Shown here piece by piece: positions 25,832-35,408 of a stretch of 64,000 nt of DNA. The notes below the pieces were generated by a model. The model saw only the letters and a list, made by a program, of their open reading frames with translations. It made no database searches and was not told the DNA's origin. This stretch comes from Streptomyces xanthochromogenes (GTDB lineage: Bacteria; Actinomycetota; Actinomycetes; Streptomycetales; Streptomycetaceae): assembly GCF_014650455.1 (NCBI RefSeq), contig NZ_BMUZ01000014.1, forward strand, positions 235,916-299,915. The letters run 5' to 3'. Position numbers and translations under genes: made by a program. Position 1 is the first letter of the stretch, and each line of letters opens with the position of its first letter.

Positions 25832-26173
25832 GTGGCACAGAAGGTTCAGGTCCTTCTTGTCGATGACCTCGACGGTGGCGAGGCTGACGAGACCGTGACG
25901 TTCGCTCTTGACGGGAAGAGCTTCGAGATCGACCTCACCACCGCCAACGCGGACAAGCTCCGCGGTCTTCTCGAGCCGTACGTCAAGAGCGGCCGGCGCA
26001 CCGGTGGCCGCGCTGCGGGCGGTCGTGGCAAGGCCCGTGGCGCGCTGCTCGGCACCGGCAACCAGAACACGGCCGAGATCCGTAAGTGGGCCAAGGAGCA
26101 GGGCTACAACGTGAACGACCGCGGACGCGTCCCGGCCGAAATCCGTGAAGCCTACGAGAAGCAGAACGGCTGA
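25832..26173 (+). CDS. lsr2: Lsr2 nucleoid-associated xenogeneic silencer
   Basis: A 113-residue Lsr2. The N-terminal oligomerisation domain starts AQKVQVLLVDDLDGGEADET; the C-terminal domain IRKWAKEQGYNVNDRGRVPA carries the RGR AT-hook-like motif that inserts into the AT-rich minor groove. Lsr2 silences horizontally acquired and specialised-metabolism genes in Streptomyces. GTG 25832 follows GAAAGGAAA, a good ribosome-binding site. The 150-bp upstream region is unusually AT-rich for the window. Its 3' end overlaps the convergent SCO3374-family gene by 22 bp. Confidence 0.96.
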   Translation: MAQKVQVLLVDDLDGGEADETVTFALDGKSFEIDLTTANADKLRGLLEPYVKSGRRTGGRAAGGRGKARGALLGTGNQNTAEIRKWAKEQGYNVNDRGRVPAEIREAYEKQNG

Positions 26174-26784
26174 GTTCCCGCGTTCCCCGTACCACCTGGG
26201 GATTTCGCGTGAAACAACCGGGCCCGGTGGCATTCCGTCGCCGCCGCGGCCACCAGCCTCACGAGGCTGAGGCCCGCGGCGCGGCCGCCCTGCGCGGCCC
26301 GGGAGGCATCCGAAACGTCCCCGTCACCGGAACCACCGCACTGAGTGACCCCGGTGAACGAGGGCAACCGTGCCTCGATCTCGCACCCGGGCTCGGGGGG
26401 TCGCAGCCACACGGCGGCCCCCCGCGAGCCGGCCCAGCCCGGCGGCACCGGGGCGGTCATCCGGCCCCCCGCGCCGATCGCGCGCAGGTCCAGGGCGACC
26501 CCGCCCCACTCCAGCCAGTCGAGCAGCCCCGGCAGCTCGTCCGCGCTGCCGGCCGCCACGAGCAGCCGCATCCGGCGCCCCACCAGGGCTACGGGGCCGG
26601 TCCGCTCGTACCGTTCCAGGAGGGCGAAGCCGGCGCTCGCCGGGAGTTCCAGGACGTCGAAGCGCAGCCCGGTGAGCAGTTGGACCGGAGGCCCCTCGGA
26701 GACGGCCCAGCCGAGCCCGCGCTCGTACCACTGCGCGAGCGAGCCATCCAGGGGTGCGCGGGGCTGCGGGACGGTGAGGACCAT
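26152..26784 (-). CDS. SCO3374-family protein of unknown function
   Basis: A 210-residue protein, MVLTVPQPRAPLDGSLAQWY..., known to me only as the uncharacterised family found between lsr2 and clpC in Streptomyces. It resembles the N-terminal part of bifunctional primase/polymerase-like fragments in length and Trp-rich pattern, but I see no catalytic motif. The C-terminal 25 residues are encoded antisense to the lsr2 3' end, so the two messages overlap tail to tail. Confidence 0.75.
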   Translation of the reverse strand: MVLTVPQPRAPLDGSLAQWYERGLGWAVSEGPPVQLLTGLRFDVLELPASAGFALLERYERTGPVALVGRRMRLLVAAGSADELPGLLDWLEWGGVALDLRAIGAGGRMTAPVPPGWAGSRGAAVWLRPPEPGCEIEARLPSFTGVTQCGGSGDGDVSDASRAAQGGRAAGLSLVRLVAAAATECHRARLFHAKSPGGTGNAGTQPFCFS

Positions 26785-26995
26785 GCCCGGAGCAACTGAA
26801 GAAACGGCGCCAAGTTACGCTGGGTTTCCGTACGAACGCGTTCCGTCGACATGCGTGCGGCGCTCCGGGGTGTGAGCGGGCGCAAGGTTGTTCGCCCGTA
26901 GCTTACGGAACCGGGGTCTTTCGCATGGAGTGTCAGTCCGGGCGGGTAAGACATTCCTAGTGGGGAGGGGCGACACGCTCGTCAGGCGGTCTCAC

Positions 26996-27012
26996 GTTCG
27001 CCATCGGCGTAC
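26996..27012. promoter_or_regulatory. Candidate ClgR operator upstream of clpC
   Basis: GTTCGCCATCGGCGTAC fits the ClgR box as I recall it, GTTCGC-N5-GCG, without mismatch. ClgR is the activator of clp and lon genes in Streptomyces. It lies 203 bp before the clpC start. A weaker look-alike, GTTCGCCCGTAGCTTAC, is at about 26890. The rest of the 430-bp gap (26785-27214) shows a GTCCCGC/GCGGGAC hairpin (27131-27147) and no gene. Confidence 0.5.
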
Positions 27013-27214
27013 TGGAGACAGGGGTATCTGTCTGGCCTGCGGGAACATCGTCTCGCACCATCGGGTTGGAGCAGTTGTCGGCTGTTCGGGCCGGGAGGCA
27101 TTGAACGGGTGTCGGCAGTTGGAATGAGCTGTCCCGCCCTGCGGGACTAGCATGCGGAAGGACAGGGAGGGGACCGCCCCCTTACTGCCCGACCGCTCTG
27201 AGGAGCGATTAACG

Positions 27215-29740
<2,526 letters not shown>

Positions 29741-29764
29741 TCCTCTGCGGAGGCCTCGCCCGAA

Positions 29765-29814
29765 GGGGCTGCCCCGGCCCGTACGTCACGTACGGGCCGG
29801 GGCAGCCCCTTTTT
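29765..29814 (+). terminator. Long perfect terminator hairpin after clpC
   Basis: GGGGCTGCCCCGGCCCGTAC pairs perfectly with its inverted copy about a central ACGTCACGT (stem at least 20 bp), followed by TTTTT. It separates clpC from the convergent NACHT gene. Confidence 0.92.
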
Positions 29815-29836
29815 CACGCGCCGGTTCCGCGGCGCG

Positions 29837-32800
29837 CTACGGGGACAGCGGGCCGCCGTTGACGGTGACCGTCAGGCCGGGGCGGCGCAGCAGCGCGCCC
29901 GGGTTCCAGGAACCGGCCTGGACGGTGCCGACCGCCAGGTCCACCGTCGTCAGTGCCGGGAACGCCGCGAGGACCGCGCCCAGGTCGCCGTCGGAGTTGG
30001 CGAGCCACAGGTCCAGGTGGCGGACGCTGGGCAGCGGGGCCACCCCGGCGAGCGCGGCCACCGAGCTGAGCGCGACCCCGAGCCGGATGATGCCGGGCCG
30101 CCCCCGCACGTACGCCAGGAGCCGTCGGGTGGTCGCCGACGAGGAGGGGGCGAGCTCCAGATAGCTGAGGGCGGGCCAGCGGCTCAGCGCGTCGAAGCCG
30201 GCCACCTGGTCCGCCTCCAGATGCAGGGTGGTCACCCGGTCCAGGACCGGGAGCTGGGCCAGGTGCAGATCGGTGCTGCTGCCGAACAGCAGGGTGCGCA
30301 GCGCCGGGACCTCGCCCAGTGGCGAGAGGTCGACCTCCTGCGCGGACAGGTCGAGCAGCCCCAGCGAGGTCAGTCGTGGCAGCCGGGCCAGCTGGGTCAG
30401 GTCGCGCAGGCCCGAGCCCCGCAGCACCTCCAGGTCCGCCAGGCGCTCCGCGCTGTCCCGCAGGAAGGCGAGGTCCCGCAGGCGCTCGGTGCCGTTCAGG
30501 CGCAGCGCCGCCACCTCGCGGCCGCGCAGCGCGACGTGCAGCTCGTCCGCGGTCAGGTCGGGCGGCACGGTGATCCACAGCCGGCGGGCGTCGGGCACGT
30601 GCGGAAGCTGGGCGAGCTGCCAGCGGGTCTCCACGTGCAGCCGGGCCTCCCGCAGATCGAGGTGCGCGAGCACCTCGCGGGCGTAGCGCTCGGCGGGGTA
30701 GCGCGACCACTCGGAGGCGAACAGGTCGACCGCGTCGGGGTGGGCCGCGGACCATGCTCGGGCGTGCTCGATGGCCTCCGCGTTGCCGACCCGGTTGATG
30801 AGCCCGACGACGAGGCCGAGCGCCTCGGCCGATGTGGTGCCCGGGTCCGGCAGATGGCCGAGGACGGACGGGCCGAGCCGCGCGAGCAGGGTGACCGTCT
30901 CCAGGTCGCGCGGCGGGAGCAGGGCGGCGATGTGTTCGCGGACCCGGCGGGCGGTCGTCTCGTCGAGGTAGGCGGCGTGTTGGGCACAACGGGCCGCGAG
31001 CACATGGATCTTGGCCTTGTCCTGGTGGCCGTGGTGGCGGGAGCCGGCGTCGAGCAGACCGTTGACGAGGACGGGCCGGTCGCGGCGGCCGCAGTGCCCC
31101 GCGGCGAGCAGGATCACGTCCTGCCACTGCTGTTCCTCGGAGGCGTGCCGAAGCAGCTCGCCCAGATGCCCGTCCTCCACGAACTCCTTGGCGGCGAGGA
31201 AGTCCTGGAAGGTGCGGTGGGTGAACTGGAAGACGTCGTCCGCGCGTTCCTGGAGCAGCCCGCTGCGGTTGAGGAGGTGGCGCAGGACGTCCTCGGGAGT
31301 GCCCTGGCCGCGTACGTTCTCCATGCCGGAAAGGGCCCGCTTGAGCTGGCGCAGCGCCTGGTCGCGGGAGAACTCCGACTGGCCCTCGCGCACCAGCCAC
31401 ACCGCTATCCGCTGGAGGAGTTCGGTGCACTCCTCGGCGCTGATCTCGATGCCCTCGGGCGCCTCGACCTTGCGCTGCTGGTCCCGGTTGCCGAGCAGCA
31501 TCCGCAGGGCGGCCTCGTACAGCTTCCAGCGGGTGTCGGGCAGGAAACCCTGGCGCAGCCGGTGCAGGGCGCAGATCACCGCGCACAGCAAGGGCGTACG
31601 GGCGAGGCCCTTGAGGGTGCTGTTCTGCTTGAACTGCTCGGACAGGTCGCGCTCCAGCTCGTCCAGGTCCTCGTGCGGGCCGCTGTCGAGCCGGGCCGCG
31701 CGGTGCCAGGCGGCGATGAAGGCGGTGATGTCCTCGTCGTTCATCGGGAGCAGCCTGAGCTCCTCGAAGCCCGCGTACTTCAGCCAGTCCGGCTCGACCG
31801 CCATCGGCCGTACCGTCACCACGCAGCGGGTGCGCGGATAGCGGTCCAGGAGGGCGGCGAGCCAGCGGTGGGCCTCCTCGCGGTCCTCCTGCGGCACCTC
31901 GTCCAGGCCGTCCACCAGGAGCAGCGCCTGCCCGGTCTTCAGGACCCGCCCGGCCCAGCCCTCCGGGGCAGCGTCCACCACCAGCCTTGCTGCGGTGGGG
32001 AGTTGGGCGGGCAGCGGGAAGGTGGCGCCCTGGGCACGCAGGGTGCGCAGCGGCACCACGAACGGAATGAGCGCGTTGAGGTCCGCGAGGCCCGGGCCGA
32101 GTCGCCCGGCCGCCGCGTGCGCGGCCAGCCACCACACCAGGGTGGTCTTGCCGGCGCCCGCCTCGCCCCGGATCAGGACGCGGGGGCGCGATGCGAGCAG
32201 GGCGTCGATGCGCTGCGGGGCGCTGTCCATCAGGGGGCGGCCCGCCTGTGGCGGCTCGGTGGCCTTGGGTCTCGCCTCCAGGCTGAGGTAGGCGGTGTCC
32301 AGGTCCCACTCGGAGTCCCGCTTGTTCAGCTCGTCCAGGCCGAAGATCTTCGTCTTGCGGTACGAGGCGCCGATGGCCTCCGCGTACTCGTGCTCGTAGC
32401 GCTGGTCCTCCGGGGGCACGCCGGTGACCAGTTCGAGGGGGGTGAGCGCGGCCAGCGTGACCCACGCGGCGCGGAAGCCCTCCGAGGCGAAGATGCCCCG
32501 CAGCGGCACGCACACCACTCTGCGGTGGCCGCGCCCGCGCGGGATCTCCTTGACCAGGCCGAGCAGGGTGGCCGCCGCGAACAGCGGGGCGCCCGAGAGG
32601 CCGGCGAGCGGCGAGCTGCCGTCCGCGCGTTCGGTGGCGGGCGGCCGGTGCAGCTCGCAGACCAGATCGTCGCGCAGGCTGCCCGCGACCGGCAGGACCG
32701 TGCCCACGAACTGGTCGTAGTCGAGGTGGTGGTCGGCCCCGTAGCGCTGGATGTCGGGAAAGCCGATGATCTCGCAGCCGGGCAGCGACTGCGCGGTGTC

Positions 32801-33061
32801 GACGGTGCCGAGCCGCAGCAGGCCGGGCACCAGCTCCTCGTCGCTGTAGATCAGCGCCGCGTCCAACTCGGCGTCCCGCCAAAGGACTTGCCCGGTCACC
32901 TCGCCGATGGCGGGATGCGCGAGCCGAATCGGCGGGGCGCCCACCAGATTGTGCGCACAGGTCAGCACCAGCCACGGCGAGACGATCACCCCGCTGCCCT
33001 GCCGCCCGTCGGAGAGCACGGCCACGACCCGGTCGGCGGGCGTGGGTAAGGCGCCGCTCAT
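29837..33061 (-). CDS. Trypsin-like protease/NACHT NTPase/leucine-rich-repeat protein (bacterial NLR-like)
   Basis: A 1074-residue cytoplasmic multidomain protein. Residues 1-205 are a trypsin-fold serine protease with an intact triad: His37 in LVLTCAHNLV, Asp67 in DAELDAALI, Ser156 in GLSGAPLF. Residues about 290-560 are a NACHT-type STAND NTPase: Walker A GEAGAGKTT (299-307), Walker B LLLVDGLDEVP (380-390), then VVTVRPM, followed by the helical region with FQFTHRTFQDFLAAKEFVED. From about residue 730 to the end are leucine-rich repeats (TQLARLPRLTSLGLLDLSAQ). NLR-like proteins of this kind act as sensors whose ligand binding at the LRR triggers the effector; here the effector would be proteolysis. 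It starts ATGA-overlapped with a Trypco2 gene and has TTA as codon 5. Anti-phage or self-regulatory function is inference. Confidence 0.92.
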   Translation of the reverse strand: MSGALPTPADRVVAVLSDGRQGSGVIVSPWLVLTCAHNLVGAPPIRLAHPAIGEVTGQVLWRDAELDAALIYSDEELVPGLLRLGTVDTAQSLPGCEIIGFPDIQRYGADHHLDYDQFVGTVLPVAGSLRDDLVCELHRPPATERADGSSPLAGLSGAPLFAAATLLGLVKEIPRGRGHRRVVCVPLRGIFASEGFRAAWVTLAALTPLELVTGVPPEDQRYEHEYAEAIGASYRKTKIFGLDELNKRDSEWDLDTAYLSLEARPKATEPPQAGRPLMDSAPQRIDALLASRPRVLIRGEAGAGKTTLVWWLAAHAAAGRLGPGLADLNALIPFVVPLRTLRAQGATFPLPAQLPTAARLVVDAAPEGWAGRVLKTGQALLLVDGLDEVPQEDREEAHRWLAALLDRYPRTRCVVTVRPMAVEPDWLKYAGFEELRLLPMNDEDITAFIAAWHRAARLDSGPHEDLDELERDLSEQFKQNSTLKGLARTPLLCAVICALHRLRQGFLPDTRWKLYEAALRMLLGNRDQQRKVEAPEGIEISAEECTELLQRIAVWLVREGQSEFSRDQALRQLKRALSGMENVRGQGTPEDVLRHLLNRSGLLQERADDVFQFTHRTFQDFLAAKEFVEDGHLGELLRHASEEQQWQDVILLAAGHCGRRDRPVLVNGLLDAGSRHHGHQDKAKIHVLAARCAQHAAYLDETTARRVREHIAALLPPRDLETVTLLARLGPSVLGHLPDPGTTSAEALGLVVGLINRVGNAEAIEHARAWSAAHPDAVDLFASEWSRYPAERYAREVLAHLDLREARLHVETRWQLAQLPHVPDARRLWITVPPDLTADELHVALRGREVAALRLNGTERLRDLAFLRDSAERLADLEVLRGSGLRDLTQLARLPRLTSLGLLDLSAQEVDLSPLGEVPALRTLLFGSSTDLHLAQLPVLDRVTTLHLEADQVAGFDALSRWPALSYLELAPSSSATTRRLLAYVRGRPGIIRLGVALSSVAALAGVAPLPSVRHLDLWLANSDGDLGAVLAAFPALTTVDLAVGTVQAGSWNPGALLRRPGLTVTVNGGPLSP
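33047..33049 (-). other. TTA leucine codon at position 5 of the NACHT gene
   Basis: The gene opens ATG AGC GGC GCC TTA CCC. TTA is read only by the bldA tRNA in Streptomyces, which accumulates late in development. I found no other in-frame TTA in the genes of this window by eye. Confidence 0.9.
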
Positions 33062-33411
33062 CGCGGCCCGGTCCCGAAGCCCCCGCCGGGCCGGTCGTTG
33101 CCGACCCGCCAGGCGGAACCGTCGGCGGCGGAGTGCGGCTTCAGGGTGAAGGCCACCTTGTGGGTACGGCCCGTGTTCCGCCCGGCGTCGGCCCCCGCGT
33201 CCACCACCCAGGCCCGCACCTTGAGCCCGCCCTTGACTTCCCTGCGGAGCTCGACCGTGAACTCCATCTGGATGTCGCCGAGTTCGAAGACCAGCGCGTG
33301 CCCCGAGGCCCGGGCGGCGGCCTCGGTGAGCTGCTCCCGTACGGACTCGATGGCGTCGGCCAGTTCGATCCCGTCGAACGCGTCGGATGCGTGCGTGTCG
33401 CTGTCGGTCAT
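33058..33411 (-). CDS. Trypco2 (trypsin-co-occurring) domain protein
   Basis: A 117-residue protein with the Trypco2 pattern: a helical start (GIELADAIESVREQLTEAAA), two hydrophobic strands (ALVFELGDIQMEFTVELRRE, LKVRAWVVDAGADAG) and the closing THKVAFTLKPHSA. Such small proteins co-occur with trypsin-type effectors in predicted NTP-dependent conflict systems. The stop overlaps the next start as ATGA, so production of the two proteins is coupled, probably in a fixed ratio. ATG 33411 follows AGGGGA. A role as chaperone, inhibitor or sensor adaptor of the protease is a guess. Confidence 0.88.
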   Translation of the reverse strand: MTDSDTHASDAFDGIELADAIESVREQLTEAAARASGHALVFELGDIQMEFTVELRREVKGGLKVRAWVVDAGADAGRNTGRTHKVAFTLKPHSAADGSAWRVGNDRPGGGFGTGPR

Positions 33412-33436
33412 GGCGCTGTCCCCTCGTTGGCCTCAA

Positions 33437-33512
33437 TTCTCGCGCCGGGGAGGGGAGTTGGGACAGGGGTGGGAGGGGGGTGGTGGTGCGGGGCGGGGGA
33501 GGGGGCCACCCT
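33437..33512 (+). other. G-tract cluster, candidate quadruplex, in the 5' region of the Trypco2-NACHT operon
   Basis: On the plus strand GGGGAGGGGAG, GGGACAGGGGTGGGAGGGGG and GCGGGGCGGGGGAGGGGG follow each other within 76 bp, i.e. more than eight runs of three or more G. The transcribed strand of the operon therefore carries it 25-100 bases before the start codon. The rest of the 568-bp gap (33412-33979) shows no gene; it must hold the promoters of the operon and of the divergent peptidase gene. Confidence 0.6.
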
Positions 33513-33979
33513 GTCGGGCGGGGTCGGGGGTGTCGTCCGCGGCGATCGGCGCATCGCGTCCGGCTCCGGGGCCGTGCAGTACGCGCCCGCGGTCGGCGCG
33601 GGCCTGATCGGCGGACAAGGGGAGGACGGGCGCGCCGTACCCACGAGGAGTGAGCCCGGCGAGGGCCGCCGGGCCTTGGTCCCGAAAGGGAAGGACCGAG
33701 GACATGGACCGGGGACCCGGGGCGGTGACAAGGCACACAGGGTCCCGGGGGTCTACTACGCGGCCTAGGGGGCGTTGGCCGCGCATCGGGCGTATTCCCC
33801 GTCTGATCGTTACGGCTTTCGTTAGTAGATGGGCGTTTTGGGCGGAGATGGGGGCTTGGGTTACCAAGGTGAGGCCGACCCGGTGTGCCGCTGTGCGTGC
33901 CGGGTCCGCGCATGCCGCCGGAGCTCAGTCCTGGGTCTCACTCGGCGGATCCCCTGTCGCCGTAAGGAAGAGCTCCCGC

Positions 33980-34636
33980 ATGCCTCAGCGCACCCTGTCC
34001 AAGACCGTCCGCCCGTCCGCGTTCCGCCTGCGCGCCGTGGCGATCGCCGCCGTCGCCGCCGGAACGGGGGCCGCGACGCTCCTCGGCGCGGGTGCCGCGG
34101 CCGCCGACCCGGCGCCGCTCGGCACGACCTCCGTCACCACGTCCGCCGTCGCCGACCAGGCCAAGGCGCAGACCAAGGCCGCCGCCGCGGTCAAGAAGGC
34201 AGCCGCCGCCAAGGCCGCCTCCTGGGTGCACCCCGTCTCGCGCTACACGCTGAGCGCCAGCTTCGGCCTGGGCGGTTCGATGTGGTCGCACAAGCACTCC
34301 GGGCAGGACTTCGCGGTGCCCACCGGCACGTCCGTCCTGGCCGCGCACGCCGGTACCGTCGTCAAGGCCGGCCCGATCGGCGCCGGTGACGGCCCCGCCT
34401 ACGGCAACGCCGTCGTGATCCGGCACGCCAACAACACGTACTCGCAGTACGCCCACCTGTCGAAGATCAACGTGCGCGTCGGGCAGAGCGTGGGCACCGG
34501 CGAGCGGATCGCGCTCTCCGGCAACACCGGCAACTCCAGTGGCCCGCACCTGCACTTCGAGATCCGTACGTCGCCGAACTACGGCACGGCCGTCAACCCC
34601 GTCGCCTTCCTGCGCACGGTCGGCGTCACCCTCTGA
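33980..34636 (+). CDS. Secreted M23-family metallopeptidase
   Basis: A 218-residue exported peptidoglycan endopeptidase of the LytM/lysostaphin (M23) family. A signal peptide covers about residues 1-42 (cleavage near AAAADP), followed by an Ala/Lys-rich helix (55-80) and the M23 domain. Zinc ligands and catalytic residues are visible: His106 and Asp110 in WSHKHSGQD, and His190/His192 in SGPHLHFEI. ATG 33980 follows AAGGAAGAG. The gene is divergent from the Trypco2-NACHT operon. Cell-wall turnover is the expected role. Confidence 0.93.
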   Translation: MPQRTLSKTVRPSAFRLRAVAIAAVAAGTGAATLLGAGAAAADPAPLGTTSVTTSAVADQAKAQTKAAAAVKKAAAAKAASWVHPVSRYTLSASFGLGGSMWSHKHSGQDFAVPTGTSVLAAHAGTVVKAGPIGAGDGPAYGNAVVIRHANNTYSQYAHLSKINVRVGQSVGTGERIALSGNTGNSSGPHLHFEIRTSPNYGTAVNPVAFLRTVGVTL

Positions 34637-34669
34637 CCGTCGGGGCTGCTCGGCCGGGTCCCAACGCGC

Positions 34670-35236
34670 CTAGGAGCGGGACGAGTTGTGGTGGGCCTGG
34701 GTGACCAGGTCGCTGGCGACCTCAAGGACGCTGATGCGCTTCTCCTCGGGGTCGCCCTCCATGTCCTTGAGGACGAACATCCCGGCGTGCATCGAGAACA
34801 GCGCCGTGAAGCACCGGATCCGGTCGGCCATCGAGGCGTCCGGCTCCTTCAGCAGGTCGACCATCGCGTGCATCCGCTCCTTGAACATCTCGCCGATGCT
34901 CAGCTCGCGCATGGTCGCCTGGTTCTCCTGCATGAACCGGAACAGCGGCTCCGCCCCGAAGAGGGCCTTGCTGTAGCGGCGCAGGATCTCCAGTTTGACG
35001 TCGAGGGTGCCCGGCTGGGTCCGGCCCCACTCGATCACCTCGTCCAAGGGCCTGGTGAGGTCCTGGAAGAGGCTGATGATGATGTCTTCCTTGGTCTTGA
35101 AGTGGTAGTAGAGCGCCGCCTTCGTCACATCCAGCCGCTCGGCGATCTCGCGCAGCGAGGTCTTTTCGTACCCCTGCTCACCGAAGAGCTCCAGGGCAAC
35201 GTCCTGGATCCGCTGGCGGGTGTTTCCTCTGGCCAT
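34670..35236 (-). CDS. TetR-family regulator of the adjacent efflux gene
   Basis: A 188-residue TetR regulator with the N-terminal HTH at residues 5-50 (RIQDVALELFGEQGYEKTSL, EIAERLDVTKAALYYHFKTK) and a C-terminal ligand-binding domain. It is divergent from an MFS exporter gene, and the intergenic region carries a 25-bp inverted repeat whose arms each cover one promoter, the standard arrangement for a repressor controlling itself and the pump. The ATG is preceded by GGGAGAG. Ligand unknown. Confidence 0.93.
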   Translation of the reverse strand: MARGNTRQRIQDVALELFGEQGYEKTSLREIAERLDVTKAALYYHFKTKEDIIISLFQDLTRPLDEVIEWGRTQPGTLDVKLEILRRYSKALFGAEPLFRFMQENQATMRELSIGEMFKERMHAMVDLLKEPDASMADRIRCFTALFSMHAGMFVLKDMEGDPEEKRISVLEVASDLVTQAHHNSSRS

Positions 35237-35294
35237 GCCGCTCTCCCGAATGCGTACGGCCGCCGTCCCCCGGCGGCCGTGCCGTGAGCCATGT

Positions 35295-35367
35295 ACTTAC
35301 TTGACGCCCGGCTAGTTACGGTCTACCTTCCCCAGTGTAGTGGTAACTAGCCGGGCGGCAAGTAAGT
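35295..35367. promoter_or_regulatory. TetR operator pair with divergent promoters
   Basis: Arms 35295-35319 and 35343-35367 are inverted copies matching at 24 of 25 positions (core CCCGGCTAGTTAC), 23 bp apart. The pump promoter is TTGACG (35301-35306), 17-bp spacer, TACCTT (35324-35329). The repressor promoter on the other strand is TTGCCG (35361-35356), 16-bp spacer, TACACT (35339-35334). Each -35 and spacer lies inside an arm. Confidence 0.85.
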
Positions 35368-35408
35368 GCCTCATCCGGTGGACGGCGGGTTTCAGGGAGT
35401 TGGGGACG

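Noticed and set aside
33408..33731. A 107-codon minus-strand frame upstream of the Trypco2 gene
   Set aside because: Pro/Ser/Arg low complexity across the G-tract region, no ribosome-binding site and no recognisable domain.
33812..33870. An iron-box (DmdR/IdeR-like) in GGGTTACCAAGGTGAGGC upstream of the peptidase gene
   Set aside because: Only partial similarity to the TTAGGTTAGGCTNACCTAA pattern; too weak to claim.
33760..33979. A ydaO-type c-di-AMP riboswitch before the M23 peptidase gene
   Set aside because: Such riboswitches precede some Streptomyces wall-hydrolase genes, and disA is in the window, but I could not find the conserved core blocks here.
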